A stretch of DNA of 64,000 nt from Mycolicibacterium brisbanense (lineage in GTDB: Bacteria > Actinomycetota > Actinomycetes > Mycobacteriales > Mycobacteriaceae): the NCBI RefSeq assembly GCF_001570425.1, contig NZ_BCSX01000020.1, forward strand, positions 51,312 to 115,311. The letters are read 5' to 3'. Both the position numbers and the translations under genes were made by a program. Shown here piece after piece: positions 19,286-28,431 of the stretch (position 1 is the stretch's first letter; every line of letters starts with the position of its first letter). The notes below the pieces were generated by a model. That model ran no database searches. It saw only the letters and a program-made list of their open reading frames with translations, and was not told where the DNA came from.

Positions 19286-20136
19286 CCGAGGACGTGTCCG
19301 GGACGACGGAGATCATCGAGGAACTGTCCGGGGTCCACCGGGAGATCAATGCCGCCGAAGGCGAAGTGCTGTTGCAGACAAAGGACCTGACGGTCAAGTT
19401 CGGTGGCCTGGTGGCGCTGGACAACGTCACCTTCGACATCCGGCGCGGTGAGATCCTCGGTCTGATCGGACCCAACGGCGCAGGCAAGACCACCTGCTTC
19501 AACGCCATCACCGGTGTGTACCGACCGAGTTCGGGTTCGGTGCTGTTCGACGGCGCCCCGTTGGGCCGCATCAAACGGCATCAGATCACGCGACGGGGGA
19601 TCGCCCGCACCTTCCAGAACATCCGACTGTTCGGCGAGATGACGGCACTGGAGAACGTGGTGGTCGGCACCGACGCGCGGCACCGCACCTCGGTGCCCGG
19701 TGCCTTGATCCGGACGCCGCGGCACCGCCGCGAAGAGCGCTCGGCCATCGAACGTGCCGCCGCGCTACTGCATTTCGTGGGGATCGCCCATCGCGGTGAG
19801 GAGAAGGCCAAGAACCTGCCCTATGGCGATCAGCGTCGGCTCGAAATCGCGCGCGCACTCGCCACGGAGCCGAAGCTGCTGTGCCTCGACGAACCGGCTG
19901 CGGGGTTCAACCCGAGCGAGAAAGCCGCTCTCATCGAGTTGATCCGCAAGATCCGTGACGATGGATACACCGTGCTGCTGATCGAACACGACATGCGCCT
20001 GGTGATGGGAGTCACCGACCGCATCGTGGTGCTGGAATTCGGCCGCAAGATCGCCGACGGCCTCCCCGCGGAAATCCGCGAGGATCCCAAGGTGATCGCC
20101 GCATACCTGGGGGTGCCTGATGACGAACTCGGCTGA
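19282..20136 (+). CDS. livG: Branched-chain amino acid ABC transporter ATPase LivG
   Basis: A 284-residue ATPase. An acidic N-terminal extension of about 30 residues precedes the domain. Walker A is GPNGAGKT (63-70), the signature is the LivG form LPYGDQRRLEIARAL, Walker B is LLCLDEPAAGFNP and the switch His is in LLIEHDMRLVM. The FQNIRLF Q-loop is intact. ATG 19282 overlaps the livM stop; the 3' end overlaps livF by 17 bp. Confidence 0.93.
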
Positions 20137-20869
20137 CAGCGGCGACCGCCCGGTCCTGCTCGAGGTGCGCCACGCCGTCGTGCACTACGGCAGGATCCAG
20201 GCGCTGCACGGGGTTTCGCTGGTGGTCCACGAGGGTGAGCTGGTGACGCTGCTGGGTTCCAACGGCGCAGGCAAGACGACGATGATGCGCGCGATCTCGG
20301 GTCTGCGAGCTCTCACCTCGGGTTCTGTGTGGTTCGAAGGCAAGGACATCTCTCGAGTCAAAGCGCACCAGCGCGTCGCTGCCGGGCTGATCCAGGCACC
20401 GGAGGGCCGTGGGGTGTTCCCGGGGATGTCGGTCCTGGAGAACCTCGAAATGGGTTGCTACGGAAGAAAATTTGCTTCCAAGGCCGAGCACGACGAGCGG
20501 CTGGACTGGGTGCTGGAGACCTTCCCGAGGCTGGCTGAGCGACGCAGCCAGGTGGGCGGCACATTGTCGGGAGGGGAGCAGCAGATGCTGGCGATCGGTC
20601 GCGCGCTGATGGCCCGGCCCCGTGTGCTGTTGCTCGATGAGCCGTCGATGGGTTTGGCGCCCATGGTGATCTCACAGATCTTCCGCATCATTTCCGAGAT
20701 CAACAACCAGGGCACCACGGTCTTGCTGGTGGAACAGAACGCCCAGCAGGCACTCAGCCGATCCGACCGGGCCTACATTCTCGAAACCGGCAACGTCACC
20801 CGCACCGGCCCTGCCCGAGAACTGTTGGCGGACGACGCTGTTCGGGCGGCGTACCTCGGCGTCGCCTGA
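20120..20869 (+). CDS. livF: Branched-chain amino acid ABC transporter ATPase LivF
   Basis: A 249-residue ATPase, the partner of LivG. Walker A is GSNGAGKT, the Q-loop region reads [13 protein letters not shown], the signature is [15 protein letters not shown], and Walker B is [13 protein letters not shown]. These are the forms usual for LivF. The gene begins inside the end of livG, and its stop overlaps the ynfA start (TGATG), so the next gene is co-translated. Confidence 0.93.
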   Translation: MTNSADSGDRPVLLEVRHAVVHYGRIQALHGVSLVVHEGELVTLLGSNGAGKTTMMRAISGLRALTSGSVWFEGKDISRVKAHQRVAAGLIQAPEGRGVFPGMSVLENLEMGCYGRKFASKAEHDERLDWVLETFPRLAERRSQVGGTLSGGEQQMLAIGRALMARPRVLLLDEPSMGLAPMVISQIFRIISEINNQGTTVLLVEQNAQQALSRSDRAYILETGNVTRTGPARELLADDAVRAAYLGVA

Positions 20870-21195
20870 TGGTGCTGAAGTCAGCGGCCCTGTTCGTGCT
20901 CGCCGCATTGCTCGAGATCGGCGGTGCCTGGTTGGTGTGGCAAGGCCTACGCGAGCATCGGGGCTGGCTGTGGATCGGCGCGGGTGCGGTGTCGTTGGGC
21001 GCCTACGGATTCGTGGCGGCGTTCCAGCCCGACTCCCACTTCGGCCGGGTTCTGGCCGCTTACGGCGGCGTGTTCATCGCCGGCTCGTTGGTCTGGGGCG
21101 TCGTTGCCGACGGTTTCCGCCCGGACCGCTGGGACGTCATCGGCGCACTGATATGCCTCGGTGGTGTCGGCCTGATCATGTACGGCCCCCGCTGA
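20869..21195 (+). CDS. ynfA: YnfA/UPF0060 family small membrane protein
   Basis: A 108-residue protein with four transmembrane helices, the form of the UPF0060 (YnfA) family, which is related to small multidrug-resistance transporters. The sequence [20 protein letters not shown] is the family signature, with the conserved Glu in helix 1. The physiological substrate is unknown, and transport is inferred for the family. Its start overlaps the livF stop, but a functional link with amino acid import is not evident. Confidence 0.9.
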   Translation: MVLKSAALFVLAALLEIGGAWLVWQGLREHRGWLWIGAGAVSLGAYGFVAAFQPDSHFGRVLAAYGGVFIAGSLVWGVVADGFRPDRWDVIGALICLGGVGLIMYGPR

Positions 21196-21198
21196 GCG

Positions 21199-22086
21199 TC
21201 AGTCCAGATGTGCGCTGCCGTCGGCGAGGTCGCCGCGACGCAGCCCCATCGGTGTCGCCGCCGGCAAATCGCCTGCAGCCACCACCTGGCGGGTGATCGG
21301 GGTCAGTGCCTGGAACAGGGTCTCGACCTCCGCGTCGGTGAGGCCGTCGAGCGCGCTGAGGGCCGCGGCGTCGGTGCGGTCCTCGATCGTCTGCTTGAGC
21401 CGCAGACCCGCTTCGGTGAGTTCGCCTGCCCCGTCGAGCAAGCCGCGTGCCCGTAGTTCGTCGCTGTAGTGCTCCCACTGTTCGTCGTCGTAGTCGCGCG
21501 TACGCATGAGCACCTCGCGCGGCGTGCGCCCCGACGCGGCGTGCAGGACATTGGCCTGCCGCCCGGTGATGCCCTCACCGACCAGGATCGCGACGTGGGC
21601 GTCGCCGCGCTGTTCGCGCAGCAGGGTGGCGGCCTGCCACAACTGCGCGATGGGGTCGTCGGGCCAGTCCAGTGCCCGGTTGGCCGCGTAGAGCGGTCTG
21701 CCGTCCAACGGCGCGGCGCGGGCGGCCTTCGCCGCGAGATCAGCGGCGGTGCGGGTCGCGTCATCGTCGACGACGCCCGAGCGGCGCAACGCGGCCACGG
21801 CGGAGTCGAGGCGGGCAGCCAAAGCCGCTGCCGGACCGGCGATGTCCCACGCTGCGGGCAGCGCCTTGGCGACCCGGGCTGCGGTGAAGTTGTAGAACAC
21901 CGCTTCCACCACGTCGGCGGGTACCTGGCCCAACGGTGCCGAACGTGCGGCCATGTATCCCATCCAGAACCCGCGGTAGCCAAGCCCGTCGAGGGCGGAT
22001 CGGCATTCCGGCGCGAAGTAGGTGATCCCGTGGATCGGCTCGAAACGTTCGTAGAAGCGGCGTGCCAGCGACGGTGAACGACCCAT
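21199..22086 (-). CDS. SCO6745-family protein of unknown function
   Basis: A 295-residue soluble, mostly helical, Ala-rich protein. It matches what I recall as the SCO6745 family of actinobacteria (opening motif GRSPSLARRFYERFEPIHGI, then TYFAPE). The C-terminal third (LRARGLLDGAGELTEAGLRL) looks like a winged helix seen in MarR-like or methyltransferase-associated domains. No enzyme motif is visible. It converges on ynfA with a 3-bp gap and ends the liv region; no operon partner on its strand. Confidence 0.65.
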   Translation of the reverse strand: MGRSPSLARRFYERFEPIHGITYFAPECRSALDGLGYRGFWMGYMAARSAPLGQVPADVVEAVFYNFTAARVAKALPAAWDIAGPAAALAARLDSAVAALRRSGVVDDDATRTAADLAAKAARAAPLDGRPLYAANRALDWPDDPIAQLWQAATLLREQRGDAHVAILVGEGITGRQANVLHAASGRTPREVLMRTRDYDDEQWEHYSDELRARGLLDGAGELTEAGLRLKQTIEDRTDAAALSALDGLTDAEVETLFQALTPITRQVVAAGDLPAATPMGLRRGDLADGSAHLD

Positions 22087-22094
22087 GCCGTCAG

Positions 22095-22811
22095 TTAATC
22101 ACCGGGCTCGTCGTCATGATCAACCGCGGTGACCGCCTCGTCGATGATGGCCCGCATCGCGCGTTCCGCACCGTCCGCGTCGCGGAGCCGGATCGCGCGG
22201 GCAACCTCGTCGTGCAGTTCGATCGCGGCAGGGTTGGGCTGTACCGGCATCAGCCCGTGGTGCGTGCGGCCGGTCAGCACCTCGGCGACCACGTCGTTGA
22301 GCGCCCTGAACATCTCGTTGCCGCTGGCTTCCAGCAGAGTCCGGTGAAACACCTTGTCCGCCAACAGGTACGCGTCGAGATCACCGGAGCGGCCATGCAC
22401 CACCATGTCGGATACCGCCGCGGCCAGGATGCGGCAGTGATCGGGATTGGCCCGGCGGGCTGCCAGCGCGGCGGCGGCCGGCTCGAATCCGCGGCGCAGT
22501 TCGGACAGGGAAACCAGTTGGGCGGCCCGGTCGCCGGCGTCCAGCCGCCAGCGAATCAGCCTGGGGTCGAAGACATTCCAATTGGCCGACGGTTGGATGG
22601 TGATCCCGACGCGGCGTCGTGACGCGATCATGCCCATCGACTCCAGCACCCGCATGGCCTCGCGTGCGACGCTGCGCGACACCCCGTGTTCGGCACTGAC
22701 GCCTTCCAGTGTCAGGACCTGCCCCGCGGCGAGTTTCCCGGAGACGATTCCGGTACCGAGCGCGGTCAGCAGATTGCCATGCAACGCTCCGACGTTTGAT
22801 GGCGAGGACAC
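22095..22811 (-). CDS. gntR: GntR/FadR-family regulator of gluconate genes
   Basis: A 238-residue repressor. A winged helix at residues about 8-75 (LEGVSAEHGVSRSVAREAMR) precedes an all-helical FCD ligand domain (about 90-225) with conserved Asp/His metal-ligand positions (DKVFHRTLLEASGN, ELHDEVARAI). FCD proteins bind sugar acids or other carboxylates. It is divergent from gluconokinase and the gluconate permease, with a palindrome between, so it is very probably their gluconate-responsive repressor. The ATG gives the usual FadR length. Confidence 0.85.
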   Translation of the reverse strand: MSSPSNVGALHGNLLTALGTGIVSGKLAAGQVLTLEGVSAEHGVSRSVAREAMRVLESMGMIASRRRVGITIQPSANWNVFDPRLIRWRLDAGDRAAQLVSLSELRRGFEPAAAALAARRANPDHCRILAAAVSDMVVHGRSGDLDAYLLADKVFHRTLLEASGNEMFRALNDVVAEVLTGRTHHGLMPVQPNPAAIELHDEVARAIRLRDADGAERAMRAIIDEAVTAVDHDDEPGD

Positions 22812-22875
22812 GGATACATCGTGTCATAGATGCATGGAACCGGAGTAAAAACAGATTACTTTCAGGAACACTTGC

Positions 22876-22890
22876 AAAAGTATGACTTTT
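22876..22890. promoter_or_regulatory. Putative GntR/FadR-type operator
   Basis: AAAAGT and ACTTTT form a perfect 6-bp inverted repeat with an ATG spacer. The core GT-N3-AC fits the general consensus of FadR-subfamily operators. It lies between the divergent gntR and gntK, 45 bp before the gntK start. Confidence 0.65.
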
Positions 22891-22934
22891 AAGGCACGCT
22901 TTGTGACGGTAACCACAACCGTGAGGTGGAGTGC

Positions 22935-23441
22935 ATGGGATCACCAATCGTCATCATGGGCGTTTCGGGTTCGGGAAAATCGACGGTCGGCGCGGCATTG
23001 GCGCAACGGCTACGCGTGCCGTTCGGCGACGCGGACGATTTCCACCCGCCGGCCAACATCGCCAAGATGGCGGCCGGGCACCCGCTCGACGACGACGACC
23101 GTTATCCGTGGCTGGAGACCATCGGCCAGTGGTTGGAAGACCACCATGACGGTGGCGTGATGAGCTGCTCGGCACTCAAGCGCAAGTACCGCGACCAATT
23201 ACGGCGGCACTGCGCGGACGTACAGTTCCTGCACCTCACCGGCACGCCCGAGGTGATCGGCCGCAGGCAGGCCAGCCGCCCCGGGCACTTCATGCCTGCC
23301 GCACTGCTCAACTCGCAGTTCGAGACGCTGGAGCCACTGGATTCCGACGAGGCCGGCATCACCATCGACGTGGACCAGAACATCGACGCGATCATCGACA
23401 CCTACGTCGCTGCCACCTCCCCGGTGCGGGGCGAGAAGTGA
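22935..23441 (+). CDS. gntK: Gluconokinase
   Basis: A 168-residue P-loop kinase that makes 6-phosphogluconate from gluconate and ATP. Walker A is GVSGSGKS (residues 9-16). FGDADDFHPPANIAKMAAGH is the substrate-binding signature, and SCSALKRKYRDQLR is the lid/arginine segment; together they are diagnostic for GntK. ATG 22935 is preferred over GTG 22926 because GGTGGA lies just before it. The stop overlaps the permease start (GTGA). Confidence 0.95.
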   Translation: MGSPIVIMGVSGSGKSTVGAALAQRLRVPFGDADDFHPPANIAKMAAGHPLDDDDRYPWLETIGQWLEDHHDGGVMSCSALKRKYRDQLRRHCADVQFLHLTGTPEVIGRRQASRPGHFMPAALLNSQFETLEPLDSDEAGITIDVDQNIDAIIDTYVAATSPVRGEK

Positions 23442-24865
23442 ACCCCGCGCTGAACGTCCTCGCCGAGGGCGCGAAATTGCCGGAGCCGGTCGCGCCGGGC
23501 TGGGAACTGATCGTGGCGTTCCTGGCCGGCATCGCCGTGATCGTGGTGCTGATCTCTTGGGTCAAACTGCACCCGTTCCTCGCGCTGATCTTCGGCGCCT
23601 TGACCGTGGGTGTCGTACCTCTGATCCTCAGCGTGTTCACCGGCGACACCGTCAAGCAGAGCGTGCCCACGGTCATCACCTCGTTCAGCGACGGATTCGG
23701 TTCCACCGCAGCCGGTGTGGGCATCCTGATCGCCCTCGGTGCGATGTTCGCGAAATTGCTCGCCGATTCCGGCGGCGCGGATGAGATCGTCGACACCATC
23801 GTCGGGCACGCCTCACCCAGGATGTTGCCGTGGGCGATGGCCTTGGTGGGCGCCATCATCGGGCTGCCGATGTTCTTCGAGATCGGCCTGGTGCTCCTCA
23901 TGCCGGTGATCTACCTGGTGGCGCGGCGTTCGCACCTGTCGCTCATCACTGTCGGCATCCCGGCACTGGCGGGTCTGTCGGCCATGCACGGTTTCGTGCC
24001 GCCGCACCCGGGTCCTCTCACCGCGATCGACCTGCTGCACGCCGACCTCGGCGTGACGCTGGCTCTCGGGGTGCTGGTCGCGGTGCCGACCGTGGTGGTC
24101 GCCGGACCATTGTTCGGAAAGCTGGCCGGCCGCTGGGTCGTCGTCGATGCCCCCGACACCTTCGGAGGCGACCGCAACGATGCTGACGACGCGCAGCGTC
24201 CCTCGTTCGGCATCACCATGTTCAGCGTTCTGCTGCCCGTCGTGTTGATGATGGGAAAAGCCTTGTGCGACATCTTCATCGACAACAAGAAGCAGTGGCT
24301 GCGGGTCACATTCGACGTGCTCGGCACGCCGCTGGTCGCGTTGCTCATCGCGGTCGTCGTCGGCATGATCACGCTGGGCCGCGGTGCCGGAATGTCGCGT
24401 GCGGCCATCACCAAATGCGTCGAGTCCGGCTTGCCGCCGGTCGCGGGCATCATCTTGATCGTCGCTGCCGGCGGCGGGTTCAAACAGGTTCTGGTCGACA
24501 GTGGGATCGGCACGATGTTGGCCCGCTGGGCCGAGAACGTCAACATCTCGGTGATCCTGTTGGCCTGGGTGCTGGCGGTGCTCATCCGGTTGGCCACCGG
24601 TTCGGCGACGGTCGCCACCATCACCGCTTCGGCATTGGTGCTCGGCCTGGTCGAAGGGATGAGCACAGGCCAGACATCGCTCGTGGTTCTCGCGGTCGGT
24701 GCGGGCTCACTGTTCTTCTCACACGTCAACGACGCCGGATTCTGGTTGGTGAACCAGTACTTCCGGCTCACCGTCAGCCAGACCATCAAGACCTGGTCGT
24801 TGATGGAGACCGTGTTGTCGGTGGCCGGTCTGGTGTTCGTGCTGTTGCTGAGCCTGGTGGTGTGA
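23438..24865 (+). CDS. gntP: GntP-family gluconate permease
   Basis: A 475-residue proton-linked permease of the gluconate:H+ symporter family with about 12-14 helices. Family motifs include HPFLALIFGALTVG, the loop HGFVPPHPGPLTAIDLLHAD, and RLATGSATVATITAS. It imports gluconate or a similar sugar acid for the kinase upstream, feeding the pentose phosphate route. GTG 23438 overlaps the gntK stop. Confidence 0.92.
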   Translation: MNPALNVLAEGAKLPEPVAPGWELIVAFLAGIAVIVVLISWVKLHPFLALIFGALTVGVVPLILSVFTGDTVKQSVPTVITSFSDGFGSTAAGVGILIALGAMFAKLLADSGGADEIVDTIVGHASPRMLPWAMALVGAIIGLPMFFEIGLVLLMPVIYLVARRSHLSLITVGIPALAGLSAMHGFVPPHPGPLTAIDLLHADLGVTLALGVLVAVPTVVVAGPLFGKLAGRWVVVDAPDTFGGDRNDADDAQRPSFGITMFSVLLPVVLMMGKALCDIFIDNKKQWLRVTFDVLGTPLVALLIAVVVGMITLGRGAGMSRAAITKCVESGLPPVAGIILIVAAGGGFKQVLVDSGIGTMLARWAENVNISVILLAWVLAVLIRLATGSATVATITASALVLGLVEGMSTGQTSLVVLAVGAGSLFFSHVNDAGFWLVNQYFRLTVSQTIKTWSLMETVLSVAGLVFVLLLSLVV

Positions 24866-24870
24866 CGGGC

Positions 24871-25362
24871 TCAGCTCTTGACGACCTGGGTGCCGCCGGC
24901 GAGTTCATCGTGCTTGCCCTGCTTGGTCGGGCTGCTGCTGATGGTCACCGCGATCACGATGATCGCGACCACGCCGAGGAACCCGCCGATGAACGGAATG
25001 ATCGGCAACAGCGTGAACGCGTTTCGGATCGCCGACTGCCCGGCGGTGGGCTTCGGGGCACCGCCGGGACCGTGGACCGCCAGCCCGAGCAAGCGCTTAC
25101 CCGGGGTCCAGCCGCTGGTGGTCTCGAACAGCACGAAATAGACGAAACTCAGTAGCCCCGTGAACAATCCCGTGACCCAGTAGCTCGACAGCGAATCCGT
25201 CACCACCGACAGGACGATGGACACGATGCCCACCAGGATCCCGTCGATGACCCGCGCGACGAAACGCGCGGCCAGACCGCCCGGCTGCTGGGCCCCGTAT
25301 GGCGGAGGAAATCCTGGCTGGCCGTACTGTCCCGGTTGCGGCTGGAAGTCACCCGTCGTCAT
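24871..25362 (-). CDS. RDD family membrane protein
   Basis: A 163-residue protein. An N-terminal Gln/Pro/Gly-rich cytoplasmic tail (about 30 residues) is followed by an RDD domain with three hydrophobic stretches. The domain opens with ARFVARVIDGILVG, containing the Arg and Asp of the name, and has WTPGKRLLGL in the loop. The function of the family is poorly known, though some members take part in ion transport. It converges on gntP with a 5-bp gap. The next gene on its strand starts about 9 bp upstream of its start, so both may share a transcript. Confidence 0.85.
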   Translation of the reverse strand: MTTGDFQPQPGQYGQPGFPPPYGAQQPGGLAARFVARVIDGILVGIVSIVLSVVTDSLSSYWVTGLFTGLLSFVYFVLFETTSGWTPGKRLLGLAVHGPGGAPKPTAGQSAIRNAFTLLPIIPFIGGFLGVVAIIVIAVTISSSPTKQGKHDELAGGTQVVKS

Positions 25363-25371
25363 ATAGCCAAA

Positions 25372-26187
25372 CTACCGCCCGCGGCGCTCGTTGAGCTGGG
25401 CACGGACCATCTCGCCCAGTTCCGCGCCGCGTTCGCGGGCGACGTCGGCCACGGTGGACGCTCGTTCACTGGCCGCCTGAGCCAGATCGGGCGCGCGATC
25501 ACGGGCGACATGGGCCAATTCCGAGGCCCGTTCGCCTGCTGCCTGGGCCAGATCGGGGCCGCGCTCGCGGGCCACCTGGGCCAGTTCGACGGCACGTTCG
25601 CGGGCCGCTTCGGCAAGTTCTCGCCCACGTTCGGCCCCGGTCTGCAGTCCGTGGCCGAGCTTCTCGGCGACCGCGCTGTCGGCCAGTGATTGTCCCGTCG
25701 ATTCGCCCAGCGGCCAGGCCGCGGCGACCGTTGCCGATGCGGCACGGGCGGCCCGGCGCCCGCGCCATGCCAGCGACGGCTTGCCCTCGGTGTCCGCCGC
25801 GGCGATGATCAGGCCGCCGATGAGGCTGATGTCGGTGAGGAACGCCCGGCGTTGTTCGGCTTGCCGCTCGGGGTCGGGTTCGGACCAGAAGGTGTGGCTA
25901 CCGAGGCCCCCGGGAATCACCGTGAGCGCGAGCAGTCCTGAGGCCAGTCGCGGCATCCGGCCGGTCGCCAGCAACAGGCCGCCGCCGATCTGGACCGCCG
26001 CATTGAGCTTGGCCACCGTCTCGGCCTCGGGTACCGACGTGGGTACGACAGGTGCCGGCAGCTTGCGGACGGCCCCGACCACGGGCCGGGCGGCGTCCGC
26101 GGCGGGTTTCGGGCTCCGCAGCGCATCCACGCCGCGGGCGATGAACGTGGTCGCCAGCATGGGCCGGGCAATTCGTCTGATCAGCAT
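25372..26187 (-). CDS. DoxX-family membrane protein with C-terminal 11-residue repeats
   Basis: A 271-residue protein. Residues 1-135 are a DoxX-like four-helix membrane domain ([54 protein letters not shown]). Residues 190-266 are seven tandem 11-mers of the form (E/D)LAxxARERxx, predicted to be a long, highly charged amphipathic helix. Such hendecads are known from LEA-like and coiled-coil proteins. DoxX proteins are small quinone- or redox-associated membrane proteins. The tail is the unusual part. It may form an operon with the RDD gene downstream. Confidence 0.8.
   Translation of the reverse strand: MLIRRIARPMLATTFIARGVDALRSPKPAADAARPVVGAVRKLPAPVVPTSVPEAETVAKLNAAVQIGGGLLLATGRMPRLASGLLALTVIPGGLGSHTFWSEPDPERQAEQRRAFLTDISLIGGLIIAAADTEGKPSLAWRGRRAARAASATVAAAWPLGESTGQSLADSAVAEKLGHGLQTGAERGRELAEAARERAVELAQVARERGPDLAQAAGERASELAHVARDRAPDLAQAASERASTVADVARERGAELGEMVRAQLNERRGR
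25390..25618 (-). repeat. 33-bp tandem repeats encoding the hendecad tail
   Basis: About seven degenerate 33-bp units, each coding one 11-residue repeat of the DoxX protein tail. The recurring DNA word is close to GCGGGCGACxTGGGCCAG on the plus strand. The units are similar enough for copy number to vary by recombination. Confidence 0.7.
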
Positions 26188-26296
26188 GGCCTAGGTGTTA
26201 CCGCGGCGGCGTTACCGCAAACCTGTTGCGGCGAACCGGTCGGGTGCCGAAGCCCGCAACGACGCCAAGCGCTGACCAGAAGCGGCCGTATCGGTG

Positions 26297-26312
26297 TAGC
26301 TTCTCGGGCGTG
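26297..26312 (+). promoter_or_regulatory. Putative -10 box with leaderless start of xylB
   Basis: TAGCTT at 26297-26302 stands 7 nt before the GTG start at 26310, with no ribosome site between. This supports the GTG as start and suggests a leaderless transcript. Confidence 0.4.
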
Positions 26313-27707
26313 GCTCTTGTTGCCGGCATCGACTCATCCACCCAATCGTGCAAGATCGTGGTCTGCGACGCTGACAGCGGCGCGGTGGTGCGCTCAGCGT
26401 CGACCCCGCATCCCGGCGGAACCGAGATCGACCCTCAGCACTGGTGGGCAGCTCTGCAGACGACCATCGCGGCGGTCGGCGGTCTCGACGACGTCGAAGC
26501 GCTGGCCGTGGGTGCCCAGCAGCACGGCATGGTGTGCCTCGACCGGTCCGGGGCAGTAGTGCGAGATGCCTTGTTGTGGAATGACACCCGTTCGGCCACC
26601 AGCGGGGCCCAGCTGGTCGACGAACTCGGCGGCCCAGCCGAATGGGCGAACCGGGTGGGCGTGGTGCCCGTCGCCGCGATCACCGCGAGCAAACTGCGAT
26701 GGTTGGTCGACAACGAGCCGGCCCACGCCGATGCCACCGCAGCGGTGTGCCTGCCGCACGACTGGCTCACGTGGCGGCTGAGTGGCTCGACCGACATCGC
26801 CGACCTACGCACCGACCGCAGCGACGCGAGCGGCACCGGTTACTTCTCGGCGGAGACCGACGACTACCGCGAAGACTTGCTGGAGCTGGCGATGCGTGGG
26901 CGCCGGCCCGCGCTGCCCACGGTGCTCGGCCCGGCGGAGATCGCCGGGACCCTGCCGGGCGGGGCCCTCCTCGCGCCCGGGGCCGGTGACAACGCCGCCG
27001 CTGCGCTCGGCCTTGGCGCAGGGCCGGGGGATTGTGTCGTCTCGCTCGGTACCTCGGGAGTGGTCAGCGCCGTCGGCGACGCCGCACCACACGATCCGGG
27101 CGGCATCGTCGCCGGATTCGCCGACGCCACCGGCCGGCAGCTGCCGCTGGTCTGCACGCTCAACGGGGCGCCTGTGCTGGCCGCCACGGCCGCCATGCTG
27201 CGGGTGGACTACGACGAGTTCGACCGGTTGGCCCTTTCGGCTCCACCGGGAGCCGACGGCTTGACGCTGGTGCCCTATCTGGAAGGCGAACGCTCACCGA
27301 ATCTCCCGCAGGCCCGCGGCGCACTGCACGGTATGACGGCGCGGAACTTCAACTCCGCCAACCTCGCGCGCGCCGGTGTGGAGGGGCTGTTGGCGTCGAT
27401 GGCGTACTGCATCGACAAGATCGTCAGCTACGGCGTCAGCGTCGACCGCATCATCCTGGTGGGCGGGGGCGCCCGTTCGGAAGCGGTGCGACGGATCGCC
27501 CCGGCCATCTGGGGCCGCCCCGTGCACGTGCCACGGCCCGACGAGTACGTCGCGCTCGGCGCCGCCCGCCAGGCAGCCTGGGCATTGAGCAAGCAGGACG
27601 CGCCGCCGGAGTGGAGCCTCGGTCCGATCACGCCGTACACGGCGCCACCGACCCCGCAGGTCTTTGAGCAGTACCTGGCGGCTCAGCCGCTGACGCTCGG
27701 TCAGTGA
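26310..27707 (+). CDS. xylB: Xylulokinase (FGGY family)
   Basis: A 465-residue sugar kinase that would phosphorylate D-xylulose to xylulose 5-phosphate. The N-terminal phosphate loop is [14 protein letters not shown]. The XylB-type motif [11 protein letters not shown] holds the conserved Gln-His. The catalytic Asp lies in [13 protein letters not shown]. The C-terminal FGGY signature region is [20 protein letters not shown]. No xylose isomerase is nearby, so xylulose more probably comes from a polyol. Its stop overlaps the following hydrolase gene. Confidence 0.9.
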   Translation: MALVAGIDSSTQSCKIVVCDADSGAVVRSASTPHPGGTEIDPQHWWAALQTTIAAVGGLDDVEALAVGAQQHGMVCLDRSGAVVRDALLWNDTRSATSGAQLVDELGGPAEWANRVGVVPVAAITASKLRWLVDNEPAHADATAAVCLPHDWLTWRLSGSTDIADLRTDRSDASGTGYFSAETDDYREDLLELAMRGRRPALPTVLGPAEIAGTLPGGALLAPGAGDNAAAALGLGAGPGDCVVSLGTSGVVSAVGDAAPHDPGGIVAGFADATGRQLPLVCTLNGAPVLAATAAMLRVDYDEFDRLALSAPPGADGLTLVPYLEGERSPNLPQARGALHGMTARNFNSANLARAGVEGLLASMAYCIDKIVSYGVSVDRIILVGGGARSEAVRRIAPAIWGRPVHVPRPDEYVALGAARQAAWALSKQDAPPEWSLGPITPYTAPPTPQVFEQYLAAQPLTLGQ

Positions 27708-28405
27708 ACTTTGACTGGGAGCCGTTGACGCACGGCGTGTGGCGGGCCCGGCTACCGTTCCTCGACGTGACCGTCGGCCTGGTGGCGGGCGACGACGATG
27801 TGCTGCTGGTCGATTCCGCAACCACTCTGGCGGAGGCCAGAGCGATCGAGGCCGACGTACGCGCCCTGACCGCCCGGCCCGTCGCCCAGATCGTCTTGAC
27901 CCACAACCACTTCGATCATGTGCTCGGCAGCGCGCACTTCACCGGGGCGCGGATTCACTGCGCCCCTGCGGTGATCGAGACGCTGTCCCACTGCCGGGCG
28001 CACCTGCGAACCGAAGCCGTCCGCTACGGTGCCGATCCGGTGCAGGTCGACGAGACGATCCAGGCCTTGCGCGCACCGTCACACGGGACTCACGACACGA
28101 CAGTGGATCTCGGCGGCCGGACGGTGACGGTGAGCCATCCAGGACGAGGCCACACCGACCACGACCTCATCGTCGTCGTGCCCGGCCGGCGCAGGGTGGT
28201 GTTCTGCGGAGATCTCGTCGAAGAGTCCGGCGATCCGGCCATCGACGAGCAGTCGGACATCACGGCGTGGCCGTCGACCTTGGACGTGCTGCTGGCCAGC
28301 GCCGGGCCGGACGCGCTCTTCGTGCCTGGCCACGGCGCCATCGTCGACGCGGATTTCGTTCGGCGCCAACAGCAATGGCTACGGAACAGGACCGCCGCCG
28401 GGTGA
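27704..28405 (+). CDS. Metallo-beta-lactamase-fold hydrolase
   Basis: A 233-residue soluble protein. The zinc site is complete: THNHFDHV (HxHxDH), the later His in [11 protein letters not shown], Asp in FCGDLVEE, and the final His in VPGHGAIV. The family covers glyoxalase II, sulfur dioxygenases, lactonases and phosphatases, and no sub-family mark is obvious. The GTG start overlaps the xylB stop by 4 bp. It may remove a toxic sugar by-product or hydrolyse a lactone or phosphate in the same pathway; that is inference. Confidence 0.85.
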   Translation: MNFDWEPLTHGVWRARLPFLDVTVGLVAGDDDVLLVDSATTLAEARAIEADVRALTARPVAQIVLTHNHFDHVLGSAHFTGARIHCAPAVIETLSHCRAHLRTEAVRYGADPVQVDETIQALRAPSHGTHDTTVDLGGRTVTVSHPGRGHTDHDLIVVVPGRRRVVFCGDLVEESGDPAIDEQSDITAWPSTLDVLLASAGPDALFVPGHGAIVDADFVRRQQQWLRNRTAAG

Positions 28406-28431
28406 CGAGATGCCGGGCAGCGGACCCGGGC

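Noticed and set aside
25390..25618. Regular repeats that could suggest a CRISPR array
   Set aside because: They are contiguous 33-bp coding repeats without spacers, in frame with an 11-residue protein repeat.
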